Positions 35,401 to 50,131 of a stretch of DNA of 64,000 nucleotides are shown here, piece by piece. The position numbers and the translations under genes are program-made. Location: assembly GCA_035236585.1 (NCBI GenBank), contig CP141128.1, positions 54,053,257-54,117,256 of the forward strand. Reading direction: 5' to 3'. The notes below the pieces were generated by a model. The model did no database searches, had not been told where the DNA came from, and worked only from the letters and a program-made list of their open reading frames with translations. Source of the DNA: Warburgia ugandensis. Its lineage: Eukaryota; Streptophyta; Magnoliopsida; Canellales; Canellaceae. Positions within the stretch are counted from its first letter, which is position 1. Every line of letters begins with the position of its first letter.

Positions 35401-37700
35401 AGCTGATACCATTATATAGTATTCAGCAAATGGAATCCAACGAGCCAAGGAACGCTCAAAATAGAGTTTGTATGAAGGAGTTATGGACTTCAAAGTTAGG
35501 GCTATTGCATAATCAGGTCATGACCTTTCAAGAAGTATATCTTTTAATAGCATAATAATTTGGACTTAAAACTAAAACCATTAGATAATATGCAGAAAAT
35601 ATAATCCAACAAGCCAAAGAATGCTGAAATAGAGCCCATATGAAGGAGCTATGGACTTCAAAGTCAAGGTTATTTCATTAAGTAAAAGTGTAAAAAAAAC
35701 ATAGAAACTTCATGCAGCCATTTTGATATTGGCGAGGCTCACTGGTGTAACAACCTTAAATATTTACTATTCCATGATTAGGTTATGAGTATTTAAGAAG
35801 TATAACTTTTAATGGCATAATAATTTCAAATTCAAGATGAAATCATTTGTTAGTACTTAGAAAATGGAATCCAAGCAGCCAAGGAATGCTGAAAATAGAG
35901 CTCATATGAAGGAGTTATGGGAGTTCAAATTCAGGACTATTTCATTAACTACAAGTGAAAAAAAAGCATAGAAACCTCATGGGGCAATTCCGATATTGGC
36001 GAGGCTCACGGGCACAACAAACTTAAAATTTTGCTATTGCATAATCAGGTTACGTGTATTTAAGAAGTATGACTTTTAATAGCGTAATAATTTCAAATTA
36101 AAGCTGCAATCATCTGTTAATACTTAGAAAATGGAATGCAAGGAACACTGAAAATAGAGTTCGTATGAAGGAGTTATGGGACTTCAAAGTTAGGGTTATT
36201 TCATTAATTAAGAGTGAAAAAGAAAATGTAGAAACCTCAGGGGGCCATTATGATTATGGCGGGGCTTACTGGTGTAACAACCTTAAAATTTTACTCTTCC
36301 ATGATTAGGTCATGAGTTTTCAAGAAGTATATCTTTTAATAGCATAATAATTTGGAATAAAAACAAAAACCATAAGATAATACTCAGAAAATGGAATCCA
36401 AGGATCCAAGGAACGCTAAAAATAGACCTCATATGAAGGAGTATGGGACTTCAAAGTCGGGGCTATTTCATTAACTAAGAGTGAAAAAAAAAACATGGAA
36501 ACGTCACGAGGCAATTTTGATATAGGCTAGGCTCACTGGAGCAACAACCTTAAAATTTTGCTATTCCATGATCAGGTTATGAGTCTTTAAGAAGTATAAC
36601 TTTTAATAGCATAATAATTTCAAATTAAAGCTAAAACCCTCAGATAGTACCTAGAAAATGGAATCCAAGGAGCCAAGGAACGCTGAAAATAGAGCTCGTA
36701 TGAAGGAGTATGGGACTTCAAAGTCACGACTATTTCATTAACTAAGAGTGAAAAGAATAACATAGAAATGTCATGGAGCAATTTTGATATTGGCGAGGCT
36801 CACTTGCATAACAACCTTAAAACATAGCTATTCCATGATCAGGTTATGAGTATTTAAGAAGTATATCTCTTAATAGTATAATAATTCCAAATTAAAGCTG
36901 AAACCATCAAGTAGTACTCAGAAAAAGGAATCCAACGAGCCAAGGAACGCTGAAAGTAGAGCTCGCATGAAGGAGTTATGCGACTTCAAAGTTAGGGCTA
37001 TTTCATTATTTAAAAGTGACAAAGAAGACATAGAAACCTCAAGGGGTCATTTGGATTATGGCGGAGCTCACTGGTGTAACAACCTTAAAATTTTACTCTT
37101 TCATGATCAGATCATGAGCTTTCTAGAAGTATTTCTTTTAATAGCATAATAATTTGGAATTAAAACTAAAACCATTAGATAATACATAGAAAATGGAATA
37201 CAATGAGCTAAGGATTGGTGAAAATAGAGTCCGTATGAAGGAGCTATGGACTTCAAAGTCAGCGTTATTTCATTAAGTAAAAGTGAAAAAAAACATAGAA
37301 ACCTCATGGTGCCATTTTGATATTGGCGAGGCTCACTGCTGTAACAACCTTAAAATTTTACTCTTCCATGAACAGGTGACAAGCTTTTAAGAAGTACATC
37401 TTCTAATAGCATAATAATTTCAAATTAAAGCTGATACCATTATATAGTATTCAGAAAATGGAATCCAAGGAGCCCAGGAACACTTAAAATAGAGTTCGTA
37501 TGAAGGAGTTATGGGACTTCAAAGTTAGGGCTATTTCATTAATTAAAAGTGAAAAAGAAAAAATAGAAACCTAAGGGGGCCATTTTGATTATGGCGGGGC
37601 TCACTGGAGTAGCAACCTTAAAATTTTACTCTTCCATGATCAAGTCATGAGCTTTCAAGAAGTATATCTTTTAATAGCATAATAATTTGGAATTAAAACT
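29431..37700 (+). repeat. Satellite block 4a: ~31 diverged monomers
   Basis: Continues the + polarity array after LTR 3. The first monomers copy those at about 17.98-18.2 kb and 20.8-22.2 kb. Truncated monomers occur near 33915 (GTACTTAGACGGAG), 34330 (loss of about 27 bp between two TAA triplets), 35270-35290 and 35500-35515. The stretch at 35119-35229 is a close copy of the left flank of LTR 3 but without the insertion. Copies differ more from each other here than in the following block. Confidence 0.96.
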
Positions 37701-40700
37701 GTAACCATTAGATAACACACAGATAGTAGAATCCAACGAGCTAAGGAATGCTGAAAATAGTGTTCGTATAAAGGAGTTGTGGGACTTCAAAGTTATGGCT
37801 ATTTCATTAATTAAAAGTGAAAAAGAAAACATAGAAACCTTAGGGGGGCATTTTGATAATGGCAGGGCTCACTGGTGTAACAACCTTAAAATTTTACTCT
37901 TCCATGATCAGGTCATGAGCTTTCAAGAAGTATATCTTTTAATAGCATAATAATTTGGAATTAAAACAAAAACCATTAGATAATACACAGAAAATGGAAT
38001 CCAACGAGCTAAGGAATGCTGAAAATAGAGTTCGTCTGAAGGAGTTATGGGACTTCAAAATTAGGGCTATTTCATTAATTAAAAGTGAAAAAGAAAACAC
38101 AGAAACCTCAGGGGCCCATTTTGATTATGGCGGGGCTCACTGGTGTAACAACCTTAAAATTTTACACTTCCATGAACAGGTGATGAGCTTTTAAGAAGTA
38201 CATCTTCTAATAGCATAATAATTTCAAATTAAAGCTGATACCATTATATAGTATTCAGAAAATGCAATCCAAGGAGCCCAGGAACACTTAAAATGGAGTT
38301 CGTATGAAGGAGTTATGGGACTTCAAAGTTAGGGCTATTTCATTAATTAAAAGTGAAAAAGAAAAAATAGAAACCTAAGGGGGCCATTTTGATTATGGCG
38401 AGGCTCACTGGAGTAACAACCTTAAAATTTTACTCTTCCATGATCAGGTCATGAGCTTTCAAGAAGTATATCTTTTAATAGCATGATAATTTGGAATTAA
38501 AACTGTAACCATTATATAACACACAGATAGTAGAATCCAACGAGCTAAGGAATGCTGAAAATAGTGTTCGTATGAAGGAGTTGTGGGACTTCAAAATTAG
38601 GGCTATTTCATTAATTAAAAGTGAAAAAAAAAACATAGAAACCTCAGGGGCCCATTTTGATTATGGCGGGGCTCACTGGTGTAACAACCTTAAAATTTTA
38701 CACTTCCATGATCAAGTCATGAGCTTTCAAGAAGTATATCTTTTAATAGCATAATAATTTGGAATTAAAACTGTAACCATTAGATAACACACAGATAGTA
38801 GAATCCAACGAGCTAAGGAATGCTGAAAATAGTGTTCGTATGAAGGAGTTGTGGGACTTGAAAGTCATGGCTACTTCATTAAGTAAATGTTAAAAAAGAA
38901 AGGGAGAAACCTCATGGGGCAATTTTGCTATTGGCGGGAGCGCACTAGTGTAGCAACTTTAAAATTTTACTTTTGCACTATAACGTTATGAGTTTTTAAG
39001 GAGTATATCTTCTAATAGCATAATAATTTCAAATTAAAGCTGATACCATTATATAGTATTCAGAAAATGGAATCCAACGAGCCAAGGAACACTGAAAATA
39101 GAGTTTGTATGAGGTAGTTATGGGACTTCAAAGTTAGGGCTATTTCATTAATTAATAGTGAAAAAGGAAACATAGAAACCCTAGGGGGCATTTTGATAAT
39201 GGCAGGGATCACTGGTGTAACAACCTTAAAATTTTACTCTTCCATGATCAGGTCATGAGCTTTCAAGAAGTATATCTTTTAATAGCATGATAATTTGGAA
39301 TTAAAACTGTAACCATTATATAACACACAGATAGTAGAATCCAACGAGCTAAGGAATGCTGAAAATAGTGTTCGTATGAAGGAGTTGTGGGACTTCAAAA
39401 TTAGGGCTATTTCATTAATTAAAAGTGAAAAAGAAAACATAGAAACCTCAGGGGCCCATTTTGATTATGGTGAGGCTCACTGGAGTAACAACCTTAAAAT
39501 TTTACTCTTCCATGATCAGGTCATGAGCTTTCAAGAAGTATATCTTTTAATAGCATGATAATTTGGAATTAAAACTGTAACCATTATATAACACACAGAT
39601 AGTAGAATCCAACGAGCTAAGGAATGCTGAAAATAGTGTTCGTATGAAGGAGTTGTGGGACTTGAAAGTCATGGCTACTTCATTAAGTAAATGTTAAAAA
39701 AGAAAGGGAGAAACCTCATGGGGCAATTTTGCTATTGGCGGGAGCGCACTAGTGTAGCAACCTTAAAATTTTACTTTTGCACGATAACGTTATGAGTTTT
39801 TAAGGAGTATATCTTCTAATAGCATAATAATTTCAAATTAAAGCTGATACCATTATATAGTATTCAGAAAATGGAATCCAACGAGCCAAGGAACACTGAA
39901 AATAGAGTTTGTATGAGGTAGTTATGGGACTTCAAAGTTAGGTTTATTTCATTAATTAATAGTGAAAAAGGAAACATAGAAACCCTAGGGGGCATTTTGA
40001 TAATGGCAGGGATCACTGGTGTAACAACCTTAAAATTTTACTCTTCCATGATCAGGTCATGAGCTTTCAAGAAGTATATCTTTTAATAGCATGATAATTT
40101 GGAATTAAAACTGTAACCATTATATAACACACAGATAGTAGAATCCAACGAGCTAAGGAATGCTGAAAATAGTCTTCGTATGAAGGAGTTGTGGGACTTC
40201 AAAATTAGGGCTATTTCATTAATTAAAAGTGAAAAAAAAAACATAGAAACCTCAGGGGCCCATTTTGATTATGGCGGGGCTCACTGGTGTAACAACCTTA
40301 AAATTTTACACTTCCATGATCAAGTCATGAGCTTTCAAGAAGTATATCTTTTAATAGCATAATAATTTGGAATTAAAACTGTAACCATTAGATAACACAC
40401 AGATAGTAGAATCCAACGAGCTAAGGAATGCTGAAAATAGTGTTCGTATAAAGGAGTTGTGGGACTTCAAAGTTATGGCTATTTCATTAATTAAAAGTGA
40501 AAAAGAAAACATAGAAACCTTAGGGGGGCATTTTGATAATGGCAGGGCTCACTGGTGTAACAACCTTAAAATTTTACTCTTCCATGATCAGGTCATGAGC
40601 TTTCAAGAAGTATATCTTTTAATAGCATAATAATTTGGAATTAAAACAAAAACCATTAGATAATACACAGAAAATGGAATCCAACGAGCCAAGGAACACT

Positions 40701-43700
40701 GAAAATAGAGTTCGTATGAGGTAGTTATGGGACTTCAAAGTTAGGGCTATTACATTAATTTAAAGTGAAAAAGAAAACATAGAAACCTCAGGGGCCCATT
40801 TTGATTATGGCGGGGCTCACTGGTGTAACAACCTTAAAATTTTACACTTCCATGAACAGGTGATGAGCTTTTAAGAAGTACATCTTCTAATAGCATAATA
40901 ATTTCAAATTAAAGCTGATACCATTATATAGTATTCAGAAAATGCAATCCAAGGAGCCCAGGAACACTTAAAATGGAGTTCGTATGAAGGAGTTATGGGA
41001 CTTCAAAGTTAGGGCTATTTCATTAATTAAAAGTGAAAAAGAAAAAATAGAAACCTAAGGGGGCCATTTTGATTATGGCGAGGCTCACTGGAGTAACAAC
41101 CTTAAAATTTTACTCTTCCATGATCAGGTCATGAGCTTTCAAGAAGTATATCTTTTAATAGCATGATAATTTGGAATTAAAACTGTAACCATTATATAAC
41201 ACACAGATAGTAGAATCCAATGAGCTAACGAATGCTGAAAATAGTGTTCGTATGAAGGAGTTGTGGGACTTGAAAGTCATGGCTACTTCATTAAGTAAAT
41301 GTTAAAAAAGAAAGGGAGAAACCTCATGGGGCAATTTCGCTATTGGCGGGAGCGCACTAGTGTAGCGACCTTAAATTTTACTTTTGCACGATAACGTTAT
41401 GAATTTTTAAGAAGTATATCTTCTAATAGCATAATAATTTCAAATTAAAGCTGATACCATTATATAGTATTCAGAAAATGGAATCCAACGAGCCAAGGAA
41501 CACTGAAAATAGAGTTCGTATGAGGTAGTTATGGGACTTCAAAGTTAGGGCTATTCCATTAATTAAAAGTGAAAAAGGAAACATAGAAACCTTAGGGGGC
41601 ATTTTGATAATGGCAGGGCTCACTGGTGTAACAACCTTAAAATTTTACTCTTCCATGATTAGGTCATGAGCTTTCAAGAAGTATATCTTTTAATAGCATG
41701 ATAATTTGGAATTAAAACTGTAACCATTATATAACACACAGATAGTAGAATCCAACGAGCTAAGGAATGCTGAAAATAGTGTTCGTATGAAGGAGTTGTG
41801 GGACTTGAAAATTAGGGCTATTTCATTAATTAAAAGTGAAAAAAAAAACATAGAAACCTCAGGGGCCCATTTTGATTATGGCGGGGCTCACTGGTGTAAC
41901 AACCTTAAAATTTTACACTTCCATGATCAAGTCATGAGCTTTCAAGAAGTATATCTTTTAATAGCATAATAATTTGGAATTAAAGCGTAACCATTAGATA
42001 ACACACAGATAGTAGAATCCAACGAGCTAAGGAATGCTGAAAATAGTGTTCGTATAAAGGAGTTGTGGGACTTCAAAGTTATGGCTATTTCATTAATTAA
42101 AAGTGAAAAAGAAAACATAGAAACCTTAGGGGGGCATTTTGATAATGGCAGGGCTCACTGGTGTAACAACCTTAAAATTTTACTCTTCCATGATCAGGTC
42201 ATGAGCTTTGAAGAAGTATATCTTTTAATAGCATAATAATTTGGAATTAAAACAAAAACCATTAGATAATACACAGGAAATGGAATCCAACGAGCTAAGG
42301 AACGCTAGAAATAGAGTTCGTCTGAAGGAGTTATGGGACTTCAAAATTAGGGCTATTTCATTAATTAAAAGTGAAAAAGAAAACATAGAAACCTCAGGGG
42401 CCCATTTTGATTATGGCGGGGCTCACTGGTGTAACAACCTTAAAATTTTACACTTCCATGAACAGGTGATGAGCTTTTAAGAAGTACATCTTCTAATAGC
42501 ATAATAATTTCAAATTAAAGCTGATACCATTATATAGTATTCAGAAAATGCAATCCAAGGAGCCCAGGAATACATAAAATAGAGTTCGTATGAAGGAGTT
42601 ATGGGACTTCAAAGTTAGGGCTATTTCATTAATTAAAAGTGAAAAAGAAAAAATAGAAACCTAAGGAGGACATTTTGATCATGGCTAGGCTCACTGGAGT
42701 ACCAACCTTAAAATTTTACTCTTCCATGATCCGGTCATGAGCTTTCAAGAAGTATATCTTTTAATAGCATGATAATTTGGAATTAAAACTGTAACCATTA
42801 TATAACACACAGATAGTAGAATCCAACGAGCTAAGGAATGCTGAAAATAGTGTTCGTATGAAGGAGTTGTGGGACTTGAAATTCATGGCTACTTCATTAA
42901 GTAAATGTTAAAAAAGAAAGGGAGAAACCTCATGGGGCAATTTTGCTATTGGCGGGAGCGCACTAGTGTAGCGACCTTAAAATTTTACTTTTGCACGATA
43001 ACGTTATGAGTTTTTAAGAAGTATATCTTCTAATAGCATAATAATTTCAAATTAAAGCTGATACCATTATATAGTATTCAGAAAATGGAATCCAACGAGC
43101 CAAGGAACACTGAAAATAGAGTTCGTATGAGGTAGTTATGGGACTTCAAAGTTAGGGCTATTACATTAATTAAAAGTGAAAAAGGAAACATAGAAACCTT
43201 AGGGGGCATCTTGATAATGGCAGGGCTCACTGGTGTAACAACCTTAAAATTTTACTCTTCCATGATCAGGTCATGAGCTTTCAAGGAGTATATCTTTTCG
43301 TAGCATAATAATTTGGAATTAAAACTGTAACCATTATATAACACGCAGATAGTAGAATCCAACGAGCTAAGGAATGCTGAAAATAGTGTTCGTATGAAGG
43401 AGTTGTGGGACTTCAAAATTAGGGCTATTTCATTAATTAAAAGTGAAAAAGAAAACATAGAAACCTCAGGGGCCCATTTTGATTATGGCGGGGCTCACTG
43501 GTGTAACAACCTTAAAATTTTACACTTCCATGATCAAGTCATGAGCTTTCAAGAGGTATATCTTTTAATAGCATAATCATTTGGAATTAAAATTAAAACC
43601 ATTAGATAATACACAGAAAATGGATTCCAACGAGCTAAGGAATGCTGAAAATAGAATTCGTATGAAGGAGTTATGGGACTTCAGTGTTAGGGCTATTTCA

Positions 43701-46262
43701 TTAATTAAAAGTGAAAAAGAAAACATAGAAACCCTAGGGAGCATTTTGATAATGGCAAGGCTCACTGATGTAACAACCCTAAAATTTTACTCTTCCATGA
43801 TCAGGTCATGAGCTTTCAAGAAGTATATCTTTTAATAGCAAGATATTTTGAAATTAAATATTAAACCATTAGATAATACACAGAAAATGGAATCCAACGA
43901 GGGAAGGAATGCTGAAAATAGACTTCGTATGAAGGAGTTATGGGACTTCAAAATTTGGGGTATTTCATTAATTAAAAGTTCAATAGAAAACATAGAAACC
44001 TCAAGGGGCCATTTTGATAATGGTGGGGCTCACTGGTGTAACAACCTTAAAATTTTACTCCTTCGTGATCAAGTCATGAGTTTTCACGAAGTATATCTTT
44101 TAATAGTATAATAATTTGGAATTAGAACTAAAACCATTAGATAATACATAGAAAATGGAATACAATGAGCTAAGGATTGGTGAAAATAGAGTTCGTATGA
44201 AGGAGCTTTGGACTTCAAAGTCAGGGTTATTTCATTAAGTAAAAGTGAAAAAAAACATAGAAACTTCATGGTGCCATTTTGATATTGGCGAGGCTCACTG
44301 CTGTAACAACCTTAAAATTTTGGTCTTCCATGAACAGGTGATGAGCTTTTAAGAAGTACATCCTATAATAGCATAATAATTTCAAATTAAAGCTGATACC
44401 ATTATATAGTATTCAGAAAATGGAATCCAAGGAGCCCAGGAACACTTAAAATAGAGTTCGTATGAAGGAGTTATGGGACTTCAAAGTTAGGGCTATTTCT
44501 TTAATTAAAAGTGAAAAAGAAAAAATAGAAACATAAGGGGGCCATTTTGATTATGGCGGGGCTCACTGGAGTAGCAACCTTAAAATTTTACTCTTCCATG
44601 ATCAGGTCATGAGCTTTCAAGAAGTATATCTTTTAATAGCATAATAATTTGGAATTAAAACTGTAACCATTAGATAACACACAGATAGTAGAATCCAACG
44701 AGCTAAGGAATACTGAAAATAGTGTTCGTATAAAGGAGTTGTGGGACTTCAAAGTTATGGCTATTTCATTAATTAAAAGTGAAAAAGAAAACATAGAAAC
44801 CTTAGGGGGGCATTTTGATAATGGCAGGGCTCACTGGTGTAACAACCTTAAAATTTTACTCTTCCATGATCAGGTCATGAGCTTTCAAGAAGTATATCTT
44901 TTAATAGCATAATAATTTGGAATTAAAACAAAAACCATTAGATAATACACAGAAAATGGAATCCAACGAGCCAAGGAACACTGAAAATAGAGTTCGTATG
45001 AGGTAGTTATGGGACTTCAAAGTTAGGGCTATTACATTAATTAAAAGTGAAAAAGAAAACATAGAAACCTTAGGGGGGCATTTTGATAATGGCAGGGCTC
45101 ACTGGTGTAACAACCTTAAAATTTTACACTTCCATGAACAGGTGATGAGCTTTTAAGAAGTACATCTTCTAATAGCATAATAATTTCAAATTAAAGCTGA
45201 TACCATTATATAGTATTCAGAAAATGCAATCCAAGGAGCCCAGGAACACTTAAAATAGAGTTCGTATGAAGGAGTTATGGGACATCAAAGTTAGGGCTAT
45301 TTCATTAATTAAAAGTGAAAAAGAAAAAATAGAAACCTAAGGGGGCCATTTTGATTATGGCGAGGCTCACTGGAGTAACAACCTTAAAATTTTACTCTTC
45401 CATTATCAGGTCATGAGCTTTCAAGAAGTATATCTTTTAATAGCATTATAATTTGGAATTGAAACTGTAACCATTATATAACACACAGATAGTAGAATCC
45501 AACGAGCTAAGGAATGCTGAAAATAGTGTTCGTATGAAGGAGTTGTGGGACTTCAAAGTCATGGCTCCTTCATTAAGTAAATGTTAGAAAAGAAAGGGAG
45601 AAACGTCATGGGGCAATTTTGCTATTGGCGGGAGCGCACTAGTGTAGCAACCTTAAAATTTTACTTTTGCACGATAACGTTATGAGTTTTTAAGAAGTAT
45701 ATCTTCTAATAGCATAATAATTTCAAATTAAAGATGATACCATTATATAGTATTCAGAAAATGGAATCCAACGAGCCAAGGAACACTGAAAATAGAGTTC
45801 GTATGAGGTAGTTATGGGACTTCAAAGTTAGGGCTATTACATTAATTAAAAGTGAAAAAGAAAACATAGAAACCTTAGGGGGGCATTTTGATAATGGCAG
45901 GGCTCACTGGTGTAACAACCTTAAAATTTTACTCTTCCATGATCAGGTCATGAGCTTTCAAGGAGTATATCTTTTAATAGCATAATAATTTGGAATTAAA
46001 ACTGTAACCATTAGATAATACACAGATAGTAGAATCCAACGAGCTAAGGAATGCTGAAAATAGAGTTCGTATGAAGGAGTTATGGGACTTCAAAATTAGC
46101 GCTATTTCATTAATTAAAAGTGAAAAAGAAAACATAGAAACCTTAGGGGCCCATTTTGATTATGGCGGGGCTCACTGGTGTAACAACCTTAAAATTTTAC
46201 ACTTCCATGATCAAGTCATGAGCTTTCAAGAGGTATATCTTTTAATAGCATAATAATTTGGA
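37700..46262 (+). repeat. Satellite block 4b: recently homogenised higher-order repeats
   Basis: About 32 monomers with very similar copies. Shared variants are CTGTAACCATTA, ACACACAGATAGTAGAATCC and AGTGTTCGTATGAAGGAG. Class A-like monomers recur at 804-bp steps (38572, 39376, 40180) and at 1607-bp steps (41787, 43394). The rarer variant TGTTCGTATAAAGG is at 37761, 40441, 42047 and 44723, spacings of 2680, 1606 and 2676 bp. These are 10, 6 and 10 monomers, so a 16-monomer (about 4.29-kb) period is also present. This nesting indicates several rounds of recent unequal exchange. Confidence 0.92.
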
Positions 46263-46627
46263 ATTAAAAGATATACTTCTTGAAAGCTCATGACCTGATC
46301 ATGGAAGAGTAAAATTTTAGGGTTGTTACATCAGTGAGCCTTGCCATTATCAAAATGCCCCCTAGGGTTTCTATGTTTTCTTTTTCACTTTTAATTAATG
46401 AAATAGCCCTAACACTGAAGTCCCATAACTCCTTCATACGAATTCTATTTTCAGCATTCCTTAGCTCGTTGGAATCCATTTTCTGTGTTCATTAATTAAA
46501 AGTGAAAAAGAAAACATAGAAACCCTAGGGGGCATTTTGATAATGGCAAGGCTCACTGATGTAACAACCCTAAAATTTTACTCTTCCATGATCAGGTCAT
46601 GAGCTTTCAAGAAGTATATCTTTTAAT
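46263..46627. repeat. Perfect inverted repeat in the satellite (138-bp arms, 89-bp spacer)
   Basis: The arms 46263-46400 and 46490-46627 are exact reverse complements as read base by base; the spacer is 46401-46489. The inverted segment 46263-46489 is the reverse complement of a monomer like the one at about 43611-43838, with the same variants (GGATTCC, CTTCAGTGTTAG, CACTGATGTAACAACCC). It replaces about 111 bp of forward sequence with 227 bp. It is the only reversed satellite DNA in the window. A template switch during replication or repair explains it, but a read or assembly artefact must be excluded. Confidence 0.92.
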
Positions 46628-49600
46628 AGCAAAATAATTTGAAATTAAATATTAAACCATTAGATAATACACAGAAAATGGAATCCAACGAGGCAAGGAA
46701 TGCTGAAAATAGACTTCGTATGAAGGAGTTATGGGACTTCAAAATTTGAGGTATTTCATTAATTAAAAGTTCAATAGAAAACATAGAAACCTCAAGGGGC
46801 CATTTTGATAATGGTGGGGCTCACTGGTGTAACAACCTTAAAATTTTACTCTTTCGTGATCAAGTCATGAGTTTTCACGAAGTATATCTTTTAATAGTAT
46901 AATAATTTGGAATTAGAACTAAAACCGTTAGATAATACTTAGAAAATGGAATCCAATGAGCCAAGGAATGGTGAAAATAGAGTCCGTAAGAAGGAGCTAT
47001 GGACTTGAAAGTCAGGGTTATTTCCTTAAGTAAAAGTGAAAAACAACATAGAAACTTCATGGTGCCATTTTTATAATGGGGAGGCTCACTAGTGTAATAG
47101 CCTTAAAATTTTACTATTCCATGATCAGGTTATGAGTATTTAAGAAGTATAACTTTTAATAGCATAATAATTTCAAATTAAAGCTAAAATCATTTGTTAG
47201 TAGTTAAAAAATGGAATCCAAGGAGCCAAGGAACGATGAATATAGAGCTTGTATGAAGGAGTATGGGACTTCAAAGTCAGGGCTATTTCATTAACTAAGT
47301 GTGAATAAAAAAACATGGAAACCTGGTGGGGCAATTTTGATATTGGCGAGGCTCACTGGTGTAACAATCGTAAAAATTTTCTATTCCATGATCAGGTTAT
47401 GAGTATTTAAGAAGTGTATATTTTAATAGTATAGTAATTTCAAATTAAAGCTGAAACCATCAGATAGTACTCAGAAAATGGAAGCCAACGGGCCAAGGAA
47501 CGCTGAAAATAGAGTTCGATGATGGAGTTATGGGACATCAAATTCAGGGCTACTTCATTAAGTAAATGTTTTAAAAAAAAGTGAGAAACCTCATGGGGCA
47601 ATTTTGCTATTGGCGGGGGTGCACTGGTGTAACAACCTTAAAATTTTACTATTGCACAATAACGTTATGAGTTTTTGAGAAGTATATCTTCTAGTAGCAT
47701 AATAATTTCAAATTAAAGTTGATACCATTATATAGTATTCCGAAAATGGAATCCAACGAGCCAAGGAACACTTAAAATAGAGTTCATATGAAGGAGTTAT
47801 GGGACTTAAAAGTTAGGGCTATTTCATTAATTAAAAGTGAAGAAGAAAACATAGAAACCTTAGGGGGCCATTTTGATTATGGCGGGGCTCACTTGTGTAA
47901 CAATCTTAAAATTTTGCTCTTCCATGATCAGGTCATGAGCTTTCAAGAAGTATTTCTTTTAATAGAATAATAATAAAGATTTAAAACTAAAACCATTAGA
48001 TAATACTCAGAAAATGGAATCCAACGAGCCAAGGAATGGTGAAAATAGATTTCGTATGAAGGAGCTGTGGACTTCCAAGTCAGGGTTATTTCTTTAAGTA
48101 AAAGTGGAAAAAAAAAACATAGAAACTTCATGGTGCCATTTTGATAATGGTGAGGCTCACTGGTGTAATAACCTTAAAATTTTACTATTCCATGATCAGG
48201 TTATGAGTATTTAAGAAGTATAACTTTTAATAGCATAATAATTTCAAATTTAAGCTGACATCATTTGTTAGTACTTAGAAAATGGAATCCAAGGAGCCAA
48301 GGAACGCTGTAAATAGAGCTCGTATGAAGGAGTGTGGGACTTCAGAGTCAGGGCTATTTCATTAACTAAGAGTGAAAAAAAAAACATAGAAAGCTCATAG
48401 GGCAATTTTGATATTGGCGAAGCTCACTGGCGTAACAACCATAAAAGGTTTCTATTCCATGATCAGGTTATGAGTATTTAAGAAGTATATCTATTAATAG
48501 TATAGTAATTTCAAATTAAAGTTGAATCCATCAGATAGTACTCAGAAAATGGAATCCAACGAGCCAAGGAACGCTGAAAATAGAGTTCGTATGATGGAGT
48601 TATGGGACTTCAAAGTCAAGGCTACTTCATTAAGTAAATGTTTAAGGAAAAGGGAGAAACCTCATGGGACAATGTTGCTATTGGCGGGGGTGCACGAGTG
48701 TAACAACCTTAAAATTTTACTATTGTACAATAACGTTATGAGTTTTTAAGAAGTATATCTTCTAATAACATAATAATTTTAAATTAAAGCTGATACCATT
48801 ATCTAGTATTCAGAAAATGGAATCCAATGAGCCAAGGAACGCTGAAAATAGAGTTTGTATGAAGGAGTTATGGGACTTCAAGGTTAGGGCTATTTTATTA
48901 ATTAAAAGTGAAAAAGAAAAAATAGAAACCTCAGGGGCCATTTTCATAATGGCGGGGCTCACGAGTATAACAACCTTAAAATTTTACTCTTCCATGATCA
49001 GGTCATGAGCTTTCAAGAACTATATCTTTTAATAGCTAAATAATTTGGAATTAAATATTAAACCATTAGATAATACACAGAAAATGGAATCCAATGAGCC
49101 AAGGAATTCTGAAAATAGAGTTCGTATGAAGTAGTTACGGGACTTCAAAATTTGGGGTCTTTCATTAATTAAAAGTTCAATAGAACACATAGAAACCTCA
49201 AGGGGCCATTTTGATAATGGTGGGGCTCACTGGTGTAACAACCTTAAAATTTTACTCTTCCATTATCAAGTCATGAGTTTTCACGAAGTATATCTTTTAA
49301 TAGTATAATAATTTGGAATTAGAACTAAAACCATTAGATAATACTCAGAAAATGGAATCCAACGAGCCAAAGAATGGTGAAAATAGAGTCCGTTTGAAGG
49401 AGCGTGAAAAACAACATAGAAACTTCATGGTGCCATTTTGATAATGGGGAGGCTCACTGGTGCCATTTTGATATTGGCGATGTTCACGGGCGTAACAACC
49501 TTAAAATTTTACTATTTCATGATCAGGTTATGAGTATTTAAGAAGTATAACTTTTAATAGCATAATAATTTCAAATTAAAGCTAAAATCATTTGTTAGTA

Positions 49601-50131
49601 CTTAGAAAATGGAATCCAAGGAGCCAAGGAACGCTGAAAATAGAACTCGTATGAAGGAGTGTGAGACTTCAAAGTCAGGGCTATTTCATTAACTAAGAGT
49701 GAAAAAAAAAAACATAGAAACCTCATGGGGCAATTTTGATATTGGCGAGGCTCAATGGCGTAACAACCGTAAAAATTTTCTATTCCATGATCAGGTTATG
49801 AGTATTTAAGAAGAATATCTTTTAATAGTACAGTAGTTTCAAATTAAAGCTGAAACCATCAGATAGTACTCAGAAAATGGAATCCAACGAGCCAAGGAAC
49901 GCTGAAAATAGAGTTCGTATGATGGAGTTATGGGACTTCAAAGTCAGGGCTACTTCATTAAGTAAATGTTTAAAAAAAAAGTGAGAAACCTCATGGAGCA
50001 ATTTTGCTATTGGCGGGGGCGCACTGGTGTAAGAACCTTAAAATTTTACTGTTGCATAATAACATTTTGAGTTTTTAAGAAGTATATCTTCTAATAGCAT
50101 AATAATTTCAAATTAAAGCTGATACCATTAT
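46490..50131 (+). repeat. Satellite block 4c: ~13.6 monomers
   Basis: Forward polarity resumes. The first 400 bp copy 43700-44130 (ATTAAATATTAAACC, AAAAGTTCAATAGAAAAC, TCTTTCGTGATCAAGTC), and a third relative lies at about 49040-49330. A rearranged spot at 49395-49490 has a deletion followed by a partial repeat of the GGTGCCATTTTGATA stretch. It ends at LTR 4. Confidence 0.95.
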
